Shown piece after piece: positions 16,856-25,679 of a stretch of 64,000 nucleotides of DNA. Both the position numbers and the translations under genes were made by a program. The stretch's first letter is position 1. Each line of letters opens with the position of its first letter. Source of the DNA: Rhizobiales bacterium 63-22 (lineage in GTDB: Bacteria > Pseudomonadota > Alphaproteobacteria > Rhizobiales > Rhizobiaceae); contig MKVZ01000016.1 of the NCBI GenBank assembly GCA_001898995.1, positions 184,108-248,107 on the forward strand, read 5' to 3'. A model generated the notes under the pieces. That model saw nothing but the letters and a program-made list of their open reading frames with translations. It had not been told where the DNA came from and made no database searches.

Positions 16856-17593
16856 TCAATCCTTGTCGAAACGGAACGGCGGAATCTGCTCCAGCGCGGA
16901 TTTCAGCGCTTCCGACCATCTCTCCGACACGGTCTGATAATAGGGATCCGAGGCCTCGAAGCGCCGTTGCGGGCCCGGCTCCAGACTGTCCGTCTCGTAA
17001 ATCTGCATGTCGAACGGCAACCCGACCGACAGATTGGCCTTCAGCGTCGAATCGAACGAGACCAGCAGCAGTTTCACCGCATCCTCGAACCGCATCCCTT
17101 CGTGATAGGCGCGCACGAGGATCGGCTTGCCGTACTTGTTCTCGCCGATCTGGAAGAAAGGCGTATCGGCGGAGCTTTCGATGAAATTGCCTTCCGGGTA
17201 GATGTAGAACAGGCACGTCTGGCCGCCCCTGATCTGGCCGCCCAGAAGAAAGGACGCGCCGAAGGCGTCGGCAGTCTGCCCCTCGGGCGTGGAACTCGCG
17301 ATCACTTCCTTGACGGTATCGCCGACGAGACGCGCCGCCTGAAACATGGACGGCGCATCGAACAGCGAGGAATGCCGCTCCGCCGGGGCCTTCATGCGCT
17401 CTTCCAGCAAACTCGCCACCGCCTGCGTCGTGGCGAGGTTGCCGGCGGAAAGAAGCACGATCACACGGTCGCCCACCTTCGACCAGGTACGCATCTTGGA
17501 AAAGACGGAGATATTGTCCAGCCCGGCATTTGTCCGCGTATCGGACATGAATACGAGGCCGCGATCGATCTTCATTCCAACGCAATAGGTCAT
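16856..17593 (-). CDS. Anbu-type proteasome-like peptidase
   Basis: A 245-residue Ntn-hydrolase of the Anbu (ancestral beta-subunit) family. The N-terminus MTYCVGMKIDRGLVFMSDTR gives a Thr exposed after Met removal, the expected nucleophile, with SDTR downstream as in proteasome beta subunits. FLLGGQIRGGQTCLFYIYP and RAYHEGMRFEDAVKLLLVSF are further conserved blocks. Bacterial Anbu proteins assemble into open ring or helical particles; their substrate is not well defined. It is the last gene of a four-gene cluster with transglutaminase-like, alpha-E and ATP-grasp proteins, which is the standard Anbu neighbourhood. Confidence 0.93.
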   Translation of the reverse strand: MTYCVGMKIDRGLVFMSDTRTNAGLDNISVFSKMRTWSKVGDRVIVLLSAGNLATTQAVASLLEERMKAPAERHSSLFDAPSMFQAARLVGDTVKEVIASSTPEGQTADAFGASFLLGGQIRGGQTCLFYIYPEGNFIESSADTPFFQIGENKYGKPILVRAYHEGMRFEDAVKLLLVSFDSTLKANLSVGLPFDMQIYETDSLEPGPQRRFEASDPYYQTVSERWSEALKSALEQIPPFRFDKD

Positions 17594-17630
17594 CGCAATA
17601 TCCGGCGGACGAATCTGGCTTTATCCGAAA

Positions 17631-18440
17631 TCACTGCCCTACATTGATATGGACCGCAAGGCTTTCCGTCGTGCCGCCGTGCCGCACCCCGGAAATCGGG
17701 GCCGCGTCGCGATAATCGAGGCCGACCGCAAGCCGCACATAGCGGTCGTTGGGGCAGATATTGTTGGCCGCGTCGAAACCGACCCAGCCCAGCCCGTCCA
17801 CATGCGCTTCCGCCCATGCGTGGCTGGCGGTCTGGTCCTCGACGCCTTCCATCAGCAGATAGCCGGAGACATAGCGCGCCGGAATGCCCAGCAGCCGGGC
17901 CGCCGACAGGAAGACGTGGCTGTGGTCCTGACAGACGCCCTTGCCCGCGCCGAGCGCGGTTTCCGCATCGGTCGTCACACTGGTGGTGCCCGGCACGTAG
18001 GCCACGGCCGCATGCACCGCCTTCATCAGATCGTGCAGCAGAGTGAGGCGATCTTGCGCCCCGGCCTGCCCCTTTTCCACGTCGCCCGCCAGCGCGCGGA
18101 TACGCTCGCCGGGCAGGGTCAGCGACGTCTCGCGCTCGAACAGCCACAGCGGCGCGTAGCCGTAGACCGGGCCGAGGACGCCGGAACGATCCTCCACCTC
18201 CACCCGGCCGGCGGCGGTGATGACGATTTCGTGGACGTTGCGCCTGTGCTGCACCAGATCGGTCCGGTTGCCGAATCCGTCCATATAGGAGACTTCCGGC
18301 TCCCCGCCCTCGAGGGAGACTTCCCAGTGCTTCACCGTCTGGCCGGGCACGGTCGGCGGGCGCAGACGCAGCCGCTGCACCGCATAAGGCACGGGATGGT
18401 CGTAGGCATAATGCGAGACGTGCCTGATCGTGAGCAGCAA
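17631..18440 (-). CDS. Transglutaminase-like protein of the Anbu cluster
   Basis: A 269-residue protein with an N-terminal beta domain (IRHVSHYAYDHPVPYAVQRL) and a transglutaminase/protease core. Catalytic residues are recognisable: Cys in GAGKGVCQDHSHVF, His in TASHAWAEAHVDGLGWVGF and Asp in the following FDAANN. Start is a TTG at 18440 with GAGG 7 bases upstream; no ATG is nearby. Only 9 bases separate it from the alpha-E gene. In this context it may cleave or ligate peptides in a pathway with the ATP-grasp enzyme; the substrate is unknown. Confidence 0.88.
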   Translation of the reverse strand: MLLTIRHVSHYAYDHPVPYAVQRLRLRPPTVPGQTVKHWEVSLEGGEPEVSYMDGFGNRTDLVQHRRNVHEIVITAAGRVEVEDRSGVLGPVYGYAPLWLFERETSLTLPGERIRALAGDVEKGQAGAQDRLTLLHDLMKAVHAAVAYVPGTTSVTTDAETALGAGKGVCQDHSHVFLSAARLLGIPARYVSGYLLMEGVEDQTASHAWAEAHVDGLGWVGFDAANNICPNDRYVRLAVGLDYRDAAPISGVRHGGTTESLAVHINVGQ

Positions 18441-18449
18441 GAGGCGACC

Positions 18450-19391
18450 TCAATAAAAATTATAGGCCTCGGCGATCTCGTTGCCGAGCCGGTTGTTATG
18501 CGTGATGAACTCGGTCAGGAATTCATGCAGGCCGATATCGAAGATCGCATTTATGTCCTGATTTCGCAGCGTTGCATAGATTTTTTCCGCCGTTTCGTGA
18601 CAGAGGGCGCGGCTGCCGTAGTCTTTCGACAGGAAATCCAGATGCCCGTTGATGCTGCGGTAGCAATGGTTGAGCGAGCGCGGCATGCGGGCGTTGAGGA
18701 TGAGATACTCGGCGACCTGCGCCGGGCGGTAATCGCCCTCGTAGACCCAGCGATAGGAGCGGTGCGCCGAAACCGAGCGCAGGATCGATTCCCACTGGTA
18801 GTTGTCGAGCGTGGTGCCGACATAGGAAATGGCCGGCAGCAGCACGTAATATTTCACGTCGAGGATACGCGCGGTGTTGTCGGCGCGCTCGATGTAGGTG
18901 CCGATACTGGCGAAATCGAAAATCTCGTTGCGCAGCATGGTGCCGTGGAACGTACCGCGGATCAGCGCCGTCTCGCGCTTGATCTGGTCGAGGAGCGGCG
19001 GCAGGTCGCTTTCCTTCACCGGCTGGCACAGCAAGCGCTTCAGCGTCATCCACGCCTCGTTGACGCTCTCCCATGCCTCGCGGGTCAGCGCCGTGCGCAC
19101 CATGCGCCCGTTGGAGCGCGCCGTGTCGAAGCACGACATGACGCTCGACGGATTGTCCGTGTCGCGCAGCAGGAAATCGGCCACGTTGGCGGCATTATAG
19201 GCGTCGTACTTGGCGGAAAAGGACTGGCTCGCCCCCGCCGACACCACGACGGACGACCATTCCTCCGGCGCGTCGGAGGTTCTCGTCAGCGCCATGCGCA
19301 GGCCCGCATCCACCAGCCGCGCCATGTTCTCTGCCCGCTCGATATAGCGGAACATCCAGTACAATCCATTTGCCGTACGGCCTAAAAGCAT
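18450..19391 (-). CDS. Alpha-E domain protein of the Anbu cluster
   Basis: A 313-residue, almost entirely helical protein of the alpha-E (DUF403) family, beginning LLGRTANGLYWMFRYIERAE. These proteins are nearly always encoded beside a circularly permuted ATP-grasp enzyme and a transglutaminase-like protein. No catalytic motif is evident, so a scaffolding or substrate-handling role is likely. Gaps to its neighbours are 9 and 102 bp. Confidence 0.88.
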   Translation of the reverse strand: MLLGRTANGLYWMFRYIERAENMARLVDAGLRMALTRTSDAPEEWSSVVVSAGASQSFSAKYDAYNAANVADFLLRDTDNPSSVMSCFDTARSNGRMVRTALTREAWESVNEAWMTLKRLLCQPVKESDLPPLLDQIKRETALIRGTFHGTMLRNEIFDFASIGTYIERADNTARILDVKYYVLLPAISYVGTTLDNYQWESILRSVSAHRSYRWVYEGDYRPAQVAEYLILNARMPRSLNHCYRSINGHLDFLSKDYGSRALCHETAEKIYATLRNQDINAIFDIGLHEFLTEFITHNNRLGNEIAEAYNFY

Positions 19392-19493
19392 GAAATCATT
19401 CCTCTTTTCACGCCGGGCCGATCAGCGGCCCCGGCGTGTGATATGATTTGCGTTATCGGAATCGTCCGCCCTGAAACATCGGTCGTCCAATCA

Positions 19494-20906
19494 TCAGTCG
19501 TCCAGCACCCACGTGTCCTTGGTGCCGCCGCCCTGACTGGAATTGACCACCAGCGACCCCTCCTTCAGCGCCACGCGGGTCAGGCCGCCGGGCGTGATGC
19601 GGATACGGTCGGAGACCAGCACGAAGGGGCGCAGATCCACATGGCGTGGGGCGAGGCCCTTCTCGGTGAAGATCGGCGTGGTGGAGAGCGCCAGCGTCGG
19701 CTGCGCGATATAATTGCGCGGGCGGCTTTTCAGCTTCTTCGCGAAGGTCTCGCGTTCGGCCTTGGTCGCCGTCGGTCCGACCAGCATCCCGTAGCCGCCG
19801 GAGCCGTGAACCTCCTTCACCACCAGTTCGGCCAGATTGTCGAGCACATAGGCGAGACTGTCCGGCTCCGAGCAGCGCCATGTCGGCACGTTTTCGAGGA
19901 TCGCCTTGCGGCCCGTATAGAACTCCACGATTTCCGGCATGTAGGAATAGATCGCCTTGTCGTCGGCGATGCCGGTTCCCGGCGCGTTGGCGATGGTGAT
20001 GTTGCCGGCGCGGTAGACATCCATGATGCCGGCGACACCCAGCGTCGAATCGGGACGGAAGGTGAGCGGGTCGAGGAAGGCGTCGTCCACGCGCCGGTAG
20101 AGCACGTCGATGGTGCGGTAGCCCTGCGTGGTCCGCATGGCCACGCGCCCGTCCACGACGCGCAGATCGCTGCCTTCCACCAGTTCCACGCCCATCTGGT
20201 CGGCGAGGAAGGCGTGCTCGAAATAGGCCGAGTTGTAGATGCCGGGCGTCAGCACCGCGACCGTCGGCACGCCCTTGGTTCCGGGCGGCGCCACGCTCGC
20301 CAGCGACTGGCGCAGCAGATGCGGATAGTTCTCGACCGGGCGCACCTTGACGTTCTGGAACAGCTCCGGGAAGAGCTGCATCATCGTCTCGCGGTTTTCC
20401 AGCATGTAGGAAACGCCGGACGGCGTGCGGGCATTGTCTTCCAGCACATAGAACTGGTTTTCGGCGGTGCGCACGATATCGACGCCGATGATGTGGGTGT
20501 ATACGTTGCCCGGCGGGCGGAAGCCGATCATCTCCGGCAGGAAGGCCTCGTTGTTGACGACCAGTTCCTTCGGAACGCGGCCCGCGCGCACGATCTCCTG
20601 CCGGTGATAGATGTCGTCGAGAAAGGCGTTGAGCGCCATGACGCGCTGTTCGATGCCCTGCGACAGCCGCCGCCATTCCTGGCCCGAAATGATGCGGGGG
20701 ATGATATCGAAGGGAATGAGGCGCTCGGCGGCCTCGGCGTCGCCATAGACGGCGAAGGTTATGCCCGTCTTGCGGAAGACGCTCTCGGCATCCTTCGTCT
20801 TTTGCAGGAGCTTGCCCTGCGCCTGCCCATCCAGCCACTGCTTGAGGAGGTCGTAGGGCTGGCGGACACCGCCGCCATGATGGAGCATTTCATCGAATGG
20901 CTTCAC
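19494..20906 (-). CDS. Circularly permuted ATP-grasp protein of the Anbu cluster
   Basis: A 470-residue protein of the type 2 circularly permuted ATP-grasp family (DUF404/DUF407). Typical segments are NEAFLPEMIGFRPP, GVDIVRTAENQFYVLEDNAR and VVKEVHGSGGYGMLVGP. Such enzymes are expected to form an amide or peptide bond with ATP. As first gene of the operon it is followed by alpha-E, transglutaminase and Anbu genes, so it may make a peptide-like product that the others handle. No direct evidence for the product exists here. Confidence 0.9.
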   Translation of the reverse strand: MKPFDEMLHHGGGVRQPYDLLKQWLDGQAQGKLLQKTKDAESVFRKTGITFAVYGDAEAAERLIPFDIIPRIISGQEWRRLSQGIEQRVMALNAFLDDIYHRQEIVRAGRVPKELVVNNEAFLPEMIGFRPPGNVYTHIIGVDIVRTAENQFYVLEDNARTPSGVSYMLENRETMMQLFPELFQNVKVRPVENYPHLLRQSLASVAPPGTKGVPTVAVLTPGIYNSAYFEHAFLADQMGVELVEGSDLRVVDGRVAMRTTQGYRTIDVLYRRVDDAFLDPLTFRPDSTLGVAGIMDVYRAGNITIANAPGTGIADDKAIYSYMPEIVEFYTGRKAILENVPTWRCSEPDSLAYVLDNLAELVVKEVHGSGGYGMLVGPTATKAERETFAKKLKSRPRNYIAQPTLALSTTPIFTEKGLAPRHVDLRPFVLVSDRIRITPGGLTRVALKEGSLVVNSSQGGGTKDTWVLDD

Positions 20907-21054
20907 TGATTTCCCCTTTTTTCTTTATTATTCCGCCTGCTTACAGGGAAATGCAAGCATTGAAATCATGCAAAAGCGCAAGGCTGCATTGCACAATTAA
21001 TCATCTGGCAAAGAAAAGCCGGAGAAGAAACCGGTTCGGGCCGAAGAATATCTT

Positions 21055-21573
21055 TCAGCCCGGCCGGTGAGCCTTGACGACCGCGGGATCGGTTTCGATT
21101 CGGCCCGCGCCGATCAGGTCGAGGCAATAGGGCACGGCGGGAAACACGGCCTGCAAGGTCATGGCGATCGAGGCCGGCTTGCCGGGCAGGTTGAGGATGA
21201 AGCTCCTGCCGCGGCTTCCCGCCGTCTGGCGCGACAGGATGGCGGTCGGCGTCTGTTCGAGGCTGACGCGGCGCATCAGTTCGCCGAAGCCGGGCAGTTC
21301 CTTTTCCATGACGGCGCTCATCGCCTCCGGCGTCTCGTCGCGCGGGGACGGCCCCGTGCCGCCGGTGGTGAGGATCAGGTCGCAATGCTCCCGGTCGCAC
21401 AGGCCGATCAGCGTGTCGCGCACCGATTCCATGCCGTCCGGGATGACGCGGCGCACCGTCTCGTAAGGTGTCACGATCGCCGCCTTCAGCCATGCCTCGA
21501 TGGCCGGTCCGCTCAGATCATCATATTCGCCGCGGCTGGCGCGGTCGGAAACGGTAACGACGCCGATCTTCAA
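21055..21573 (-). CDS. mogA: Molybdopterin adenylyltransferase
   Basis: A MogA-type enzyme of about 172 residues that adenylylates molybdopterin before molybdenum insertion. It shows VVTVSDRASRGEYDD at the N-terminus, the LILTTGGTGPSPRDETPEA nucleotide-binding loop and ILNLPGKPASI near the C-terminus. Start is uncertain: a TTG at 21573 has a GGGAG site 7 bases upstream and gives LKIGVV at the expected place, while ATGs at 21594 and 21597 lack a ribosome site. It is divergent from the response regulator; no other Mo-cofactor gene is nearby. Confidence 0.9.
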   Translation of the reverse strand: MKIGVVTVSDRASRGEYDDLSGPAIEAWLKAAIVTPYETVRRVIPDGMESVRDTLIGLCDREHCDLILTTGGTGPSPRDETPEAMSAVMEKELPGFGELMRRVSLEQTPTAILSRQTAGSRGRSFILNLPGKPASIAMTLQAVFPAVPYCLDLIGAGRIETDPAVVKAHRPG

Positions 21574-21697
21574 CACCCTGCTCCCTGTTATCATCATGAT
21601 GTTTTTCAAGCTTTATATCGCCCGCACGCGGCGATGGAAACGTCGTTTCGGCTCCAAAACGCTTGACGGCGGCGTAAAACCGCTATCATCGTCCGGC

Positions 21698-22366
21698 ATG
21701 CGCATCCTGCTCGTGGAAGACAATCCGACCCTTGCAAGCTGGCTGGCCAAGAGCCTCCAGCAGTCGAATTACAACGTCGATACGGTGCATGACGCCGCCG
21801 ACGCCGAACAGGCGCTCGCCGTCACGCAATATAATCTGGTGATCCTTGATCTCGGCCTGCCGGACCGGACCGGCCTCGACGTGCTGGAGCACATACGCGC
21901 ACGCGGCAACGAGGTGCCGGTCATCATCCTCACCGCCAATGCAAGCCTCGACGGGCGCATACGCGGGCTGGACGCCGGCGCGGACGATTATCTCGCCAAG
22001 CCCTTCGAACTCAGCGAGTTGGAGGCGCGCATCCGCGCCCATCTGCGCCGCGCCAGCCAGCGCAGCGCGCCGGTCGTCACCTGCGGCCTGCTGCGCTTCG
22101 ACACCAATACGCGGCTGTTTTCGGTCGGCGACGAGGCGCTGCCGCTGGCGCCCAAGGAACATGCGGTGCTGGAGCAGTTGCTGCGCCGCATCGGCACCAC
22201 CGTGTCGAAGGCGGTGCTGGTGCAGGGCATCTACGATTTCGACAGCGAGACCGACGAGAACGCCATCGAGATCTATATTCACCGTCTGCGCAAAAAGCTC
22301 GAAGGCAGCAAGGCCGAGATCGTGACGCTGCGCGGCCTCGGCTATCTGCTGCGCGACGCGGGCTGA
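21698..22366 (+). CDS. Two-component response regulator (OmpR class, TctD-like)
   Basis: A 222-residue regulator: receiver domain about 1-115 with the acidic pocket in LLVEDNPT, the phospho-acceptor in LVILDLGLPD and the conserved Lys in DDYLAKPFE. A winged-helix DNA-binding domain follows (about 130-220, with LAPKEHAVLEQLL and ENAIEIYIHRLRKKL). The sensor kinase starts 3 bases after its stop. The best family match is TctD/QseB-like. Start taken at the ATG that directly yields MRILLVEDN. Confidence 0.92.
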   Translation: MRILLVEDNPTLASWLAKSLQQSNYNVDTVHDAADAEQALAVTQYNLVILDLGLPDRTGLDVLEHIRARGNEVPVIILTANASLDGRIRGLDAGADDYLAKPFELSELEARIRAHLRRASQRSAPVVTCGLLRFDTNTRLFSVGDEALPLAPKEHAVLEQLLRRIGTTVSKAVLVQGIYDFDSETDENAIEIYIHRLRKKLEGSKAEIVTLRGLGYLLRDAG

Positions 22367-22369
22367 GCG

Positions 22370-23758
22370 ATGAGCCTCCTCCCCCGCCTTTCGCAAAGCC
22401 TGCGCGCGCAGCTCGTCTCATGGATCGTGATCCCGCTGATCGCCGTCGCCGGGGCCAATCTTTGGATCGCCTGGCGCAGTTCCGGCGATATCGCCGGCAT
22501 CGTCACCGACCGCATGCTGACCGCCTCGGCCCGCGCCATCGGCGAGGCGACAGCGGCCTCGAACCACGCCATCGATGCGGTCATTCCGCCGGTGGCGCTG
22601 GAAATGTTCTCCACCGGCCATGCCGACCGCGTCTATTACCGGGTCGAGACTTCCGACGGCGCCCTGCTGGCCGGCTATCCCGACCTGCCGAAGCCGCCCC
22701 GAATCGTCAATTTCGATCCGCTCTATTACGAGGGCAGCTATCGCGACCGCCCGTTGCGGCTGGTGGTGCTTCGCCATCCGCTCGCCGCCCCCGTCGACCT
22801 GCCGCAGGCGGTGGACGTGGTGGTGGGCGTGACGCTCTCCGGTTACACGGCGATGCAGCGCGACCTCTGGCTTCACGCGGTCTGGCAGCAATCCCTGCTC
22901 ATCGTCGCCGCCGGCGCGCTCTCGCTTCTGGGCCTGCGCTTCGGCCTGCGCCCGCTGATCCGCCTGCGCGACGCGGTGCGCGGACGCGGGCCGGAACTGG
23001 AACCCTTCGACCCGCAGGGCGTGCAGACGGAACTGCGCCCCCTCGTCACCGCGCTCAACCAGTATATGGAGCGCGTCCGCGCGCAGATGTCGGCGCAGCG
23101 CCGCTTCATCCAGAACGCCGCGCACCAGTTGCGCACGCCTATCGCCACGCTCACCACGCAGGCGAGTTTCGCCGAGCGCGCCGCGGAAGGACAGGACCGG
23201 ACCGAGGCGCTTTCGAGCCTCAAGGGCAGCGCCATGCAGCTTTCGCGTCTCGCGGCGCAATTGCTGATGCTTTCGCGCGCCGAACCCGGCAGCCGCCGGC
23301 CCCGTGCCGACCGGGTCGATCTCGGCGAGGCCGGCAAGCAGGTGCTGGAAAGCCTCGCCGGCAAGGCTCTCGACCAAGGGATCGATCTCGGCCTCGATCT
23401 CGTGACCGCATGCGCAATGGTGACCGGCGACGGCGCCATGCTGCGCGAGATGATCGTCAATCTGGTGGACAACGCCCTCACCTATACGCCGAAGGGCGGC
23501 ACGGTGACGCTGCGCATCGAAGGGCGGGATGCGACGGTCCGCGTCACGGTTGAGGACAACGGCCCCGGCATTCCGCCGGCGGAGCGTGCGCATGTCTTCG
23601 AGCGGTTCTATCGCGTGCCGGGCACCGCCGCCGAGGGCAGCGGACTCGGCCTCGCCATCGTGCGCGAGGTGGCCGCCGCGGCGGACGGCACGGTTGAGCT
23701 CGAAGAAACGAAAGGCGGCGGGCTTACGGTCGTCGTGACCCTGCCCGCCGCCGCTTGA
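22370..23758 (+). CDS. Sensor histidine kinase (TctE-like, 2CSK_N domain)
   Basis: A 462-residue inner-membrane kinase. A transmembrane helix at about 15-35, a periplasmic domain to about 165 that fits the 2CSK_N type found in tricarboxylate sensors, then a second helix (about 170-190). Kinase motifs are intact: H-box AAHQLRTPIATL, N-box NLVDNALTYTP, G1 VEDNGPGIP and G2 GSGLGLAIVRE. TctDE in Salmonella responds to tricarboxylates; no tricarboxylate transporter is adjacent here. The gene converges with the ABC permease downstream (26-bp gap). Confidence 0.92.
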   Translation: MSLLPRLSQSLRAQLVSWIVIPLIAVAGANLWIAWRSSGDIAGIVTDRMLTASARAIGEATAASNHAIDAVIPPVALEMFSTGHADRVYYRVETSDGALLAGYPDLPKPPRIVNFDPLYYEGSYRDRPLRLVVLRHPLAAPVDLPQAVDVVVGVTLSGYTAMQRDLWLHAVWQQSLLIVAAGALSLLGLRFGLRPLIRLRDAVRGRGPELEPFDPQGVQTELRPLVTALNQYMERVRAQMSAQRRFIQNAAHQLRTPIATLTTQASFAERAAEGQDRTEALSSLKGSAMQLSRLAAQLLMLSRAEPGSRRPRADRVDLGEAGKQVLESLAGKALDQGIDLGLDLVTACAMVTGDGAMLREMIVNLVDNALTYTPKGGTVTLRIEGRDATVRVTVEDNGPGIPPAERAHVFERFYRVPGTAAEGSGLGLAIVREVAAAADGTVELEETKGGGLTVVVTLPAAA

Positions 23759-23784
23759 CGCGAATTTATCGCCGGTTGCTTTCG

Positions 23785-24672
23785 TCAGCTTCCCTGTTCG
23801 GAAAGCGCCTGCGGCCGCCATTTGACGAGATGGTTCTCGATCAGCGAGATGATGTATTCCACCACCAGCGCCAGCACGGCGAGGATGACCATCGCGGCGA
23901 AGACGCCATTGGCGTTGAACGCGCCCTGCGCGGTGGAGATCATCAGGCCGACGCCTTTCTTGGCGCCGAGGAACTCGCCCACCACGGCGCCGACCAGCGC
24001 GAAGCCGAAGCTCACATGCAGGCTCGCCAGAATCCAGCTCATCGCCGACGGAACGATGACGCTGCGCGTGATTTGCGACGGCGAAGCGCCCAGTATCTGC
24101 GCATTGGCGATCAGCGCCCGGTCGGCCTCGCGCACGCCCTGAAAGGCGTTGGCGAAGACGACGAAGAACACCATCACCACGGCGAGCGCCACCTTGGAGG
24201 CCATACCGAGACCGAGCGCGATGATGAAGATCGAGCCCAGCACGACGCGCGGAATGGAATTGGCGATCTTGATATAGATCGAGAACACGTCGGCGAGGAA
24301 CTTGTTGCGGCCGAGGATGATGCCGCAGATGATGCCGCCCACCGCGCCGATCAGGAAGCCGAGTATGGTTTCCTCGAGCGTGACGATGATCTGTTCGGAA
24401 AGCGGCCCCTGCGAGGTGCCTTCCACCATCCATGTCCATATCTGTTCCGCGATGCCGGAGGGACTGGCGAAGAAGAAGGGATCGATCACGCCGGTGCGCG
24501 TGCCGAGTTCCCAGCCGCCCAGCACGGCGAGGAGGATGGCGATGCGCACGAGGATGACGACGGCGTGGCGCTTGCGCATCCGGGCGCGGAAGGTGGCTTC
24601 GGTGCGGGCGAGTTCGGCGGCGCTGCCTGCGGGATCCCTGGCCGGAGCGGGAGCGATGGTCTGCGTGGTCAT
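23785..24672 (-). CDS. NitT/TauT-type ABC transporter permease
   Basis: A 295-residue inner-membrane permease with about six helices and the EAA-like loop RALIANAQILGASPSQITRS on the cytoplasmic side. The C-terminal motif for this class (GLMISTAQGAF) is present. It belongs to the SsuC/TauC/NrtB family for sulfonates, nitrate, taurine or thiamine-precursor-like compounds. It is third in a binding protein > ATPase > permease operon; 16 bases separate it from the ATPase. Confidence 0.9.
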   Translation of the reverse strand: MTTQTIAPAPARDPAGSAAELARTEATFRARMRKRHAVVILVRIAILLAVLGGWELGTRTGVIDPFFFASPSGIAEQIWTWMVEGTSQGPLSEQIIVTLEETILGFLIGAVGGIICGIILGRNKFLADVFSIYIKIANSIPRVVLGSIFIIALGLGMASKVALAVVMVFFVVFANAFQGVREADRALIANAQILGASPSQITRSVIVPSAMSWILASLHVSFGFALVGAVVGEFLGAKKGVGLMISTAQGAFNANGVFAAMVILAVLALVVEYIISLIENHLVKWRPQALSEQGS

Positions 24673-24688
24673 GTCGGTTCCTCCCGGT

Positions 24689-25552
24689 TCAGTTGCCAGT
24701 GGCCAGCGCGCGGCTCTGGCCGATCTGCACTTCCTCGCGCAGATCGTCCCAGATGACCTTGGCGATTTCGACGAAACGGTTGTCGTAGCGGATTTCCTCC
24801 ATCGAGCGCGGACGTGGAATGTCGATATCGTAGACGCTCTTGACCGTGGCCGGACCTGCGGTCAGCACATAGACCTTGTCGGCGAGCGCGATGGCCTCTT
24901 CCAGATCGTGGGTGACGAAGATCACCGATGCGCCCGACTGCTGCCAGAGTTCCAGCAACTCGCCCTGCATCAGCGTGCGCGTCTGCACGTCGAGCGCGCT
25001 GAACGGCTCGTCCATCAGCAATATCTTCGGCTCGTTGATGAAGGTCTGCGCCAGCGCGACGCGCTTGCGCATGCCGCCGGAAAGCTGGTGCGGATAATGC
25101 TTCTCGAAGCGGGCGAGACCGACGCGTGCGATCCAGCTTCGCGCCTTCTCGTAGGCTTCCGCCTTGCCCATGCCGCGATAGCGCGGGCCGGCGCTCACAT
25201 TGTCGATGACGTTGAGCCACGGGAACAGCGCATCCGCCTGAAAGACGAAGCCGATATCCGGGCTGATGCCCCCGACCGGCTTGCCCATGAGGCGGACCTC
25301 GCCCGCGCTCGGACGGGCAAGACCGGTGACGAGATTGAGCGTGGTGGACTTGCCGCAGCCGGTGGGGCCGACGACGCAGGCGAATTCGCCTTTCGCGACC
25401 GTCATGGTGAAATCGCGCAGCGCGGTCATCATCTTGCCGTCCGGCGTCACGAAGCGGCGGGTGACATTATCGAGCGCAATGGCGGGGACGTCGTTGCCGG
25501 CCTCGCCGCGCACGGCCGTCCTGGTGGTTGTCTGGGGGGCTTGCATCAGCAT
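24689..25552 (-). CDS. NitT/TauT-type ABC transporter ATPase
   Basis: A 287-residue ATPase with Walker A GPTGCGKSTTLNLV, signature LSGGMRKRVALAQ and Walker B ILLMDEPFSALD, of the SsuB/TauB class. I prefer the ATG at 25552, or one at 25546 which has GAGGAG 9 bases upstream, over the farther ATG at 25576 that lacks a ribosome site. It energises the adjacent permease. A 103-bp gap with a hairpin separates it from the binding-protein gene. Confidence 0.9.
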   Translation of the reverse strand: MLMQAPQTTTRTAVRGEAGNDVPAIALDNVTRRFVTPDGKMMTALRDFTMTVAKGEFACVVGPTGCGKSTTLNLVTGLARPSAGEVRLMGKPVGGISPDIGFVFQADALFPWLNVIDNVSAGPRYRGMGKAEAYEKARSWIARVGLARFEKHYPHQLSGGMRKRVALAQTFINEPKILLMDEPFSALDVQTRTLMQGELLELWQQSGASVIFVTHDLEEAIALADKVYVLTAGPATVKSVYDIDIPRPRSMEEIRYDNRFVEIAKVIWDDLREEVQIGQSRALATGN

Positions 25553-25647
25553 GGGCTCCTCGCGGAATGAACGCATCGCTCGCGCGGAAGGAAGACCTCC
25601 GCGCCTGTGCGACAGGATCGATTGTGTTCAAAGAAAGGATATCGCCA

Positions 25648-25666
25648 GCCCTCGCCCGGCGAGGGC
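25648..25666. other. Hairpin in the gap between binding protein and ATPase genes
   Basis: GCCCTC and GAGGGC arms that extend to a near-perfect 9-bp palindrome. It lies just after the stop of the binding-protein gene on the minus strand and has no T-run. Such hairpins often stabilise the binding-protein part of the message so that it is made in excess over the membrane parts. Confidence 0.45.
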
Positions 25667-25679
25667 CGGCTTTCTGGCC

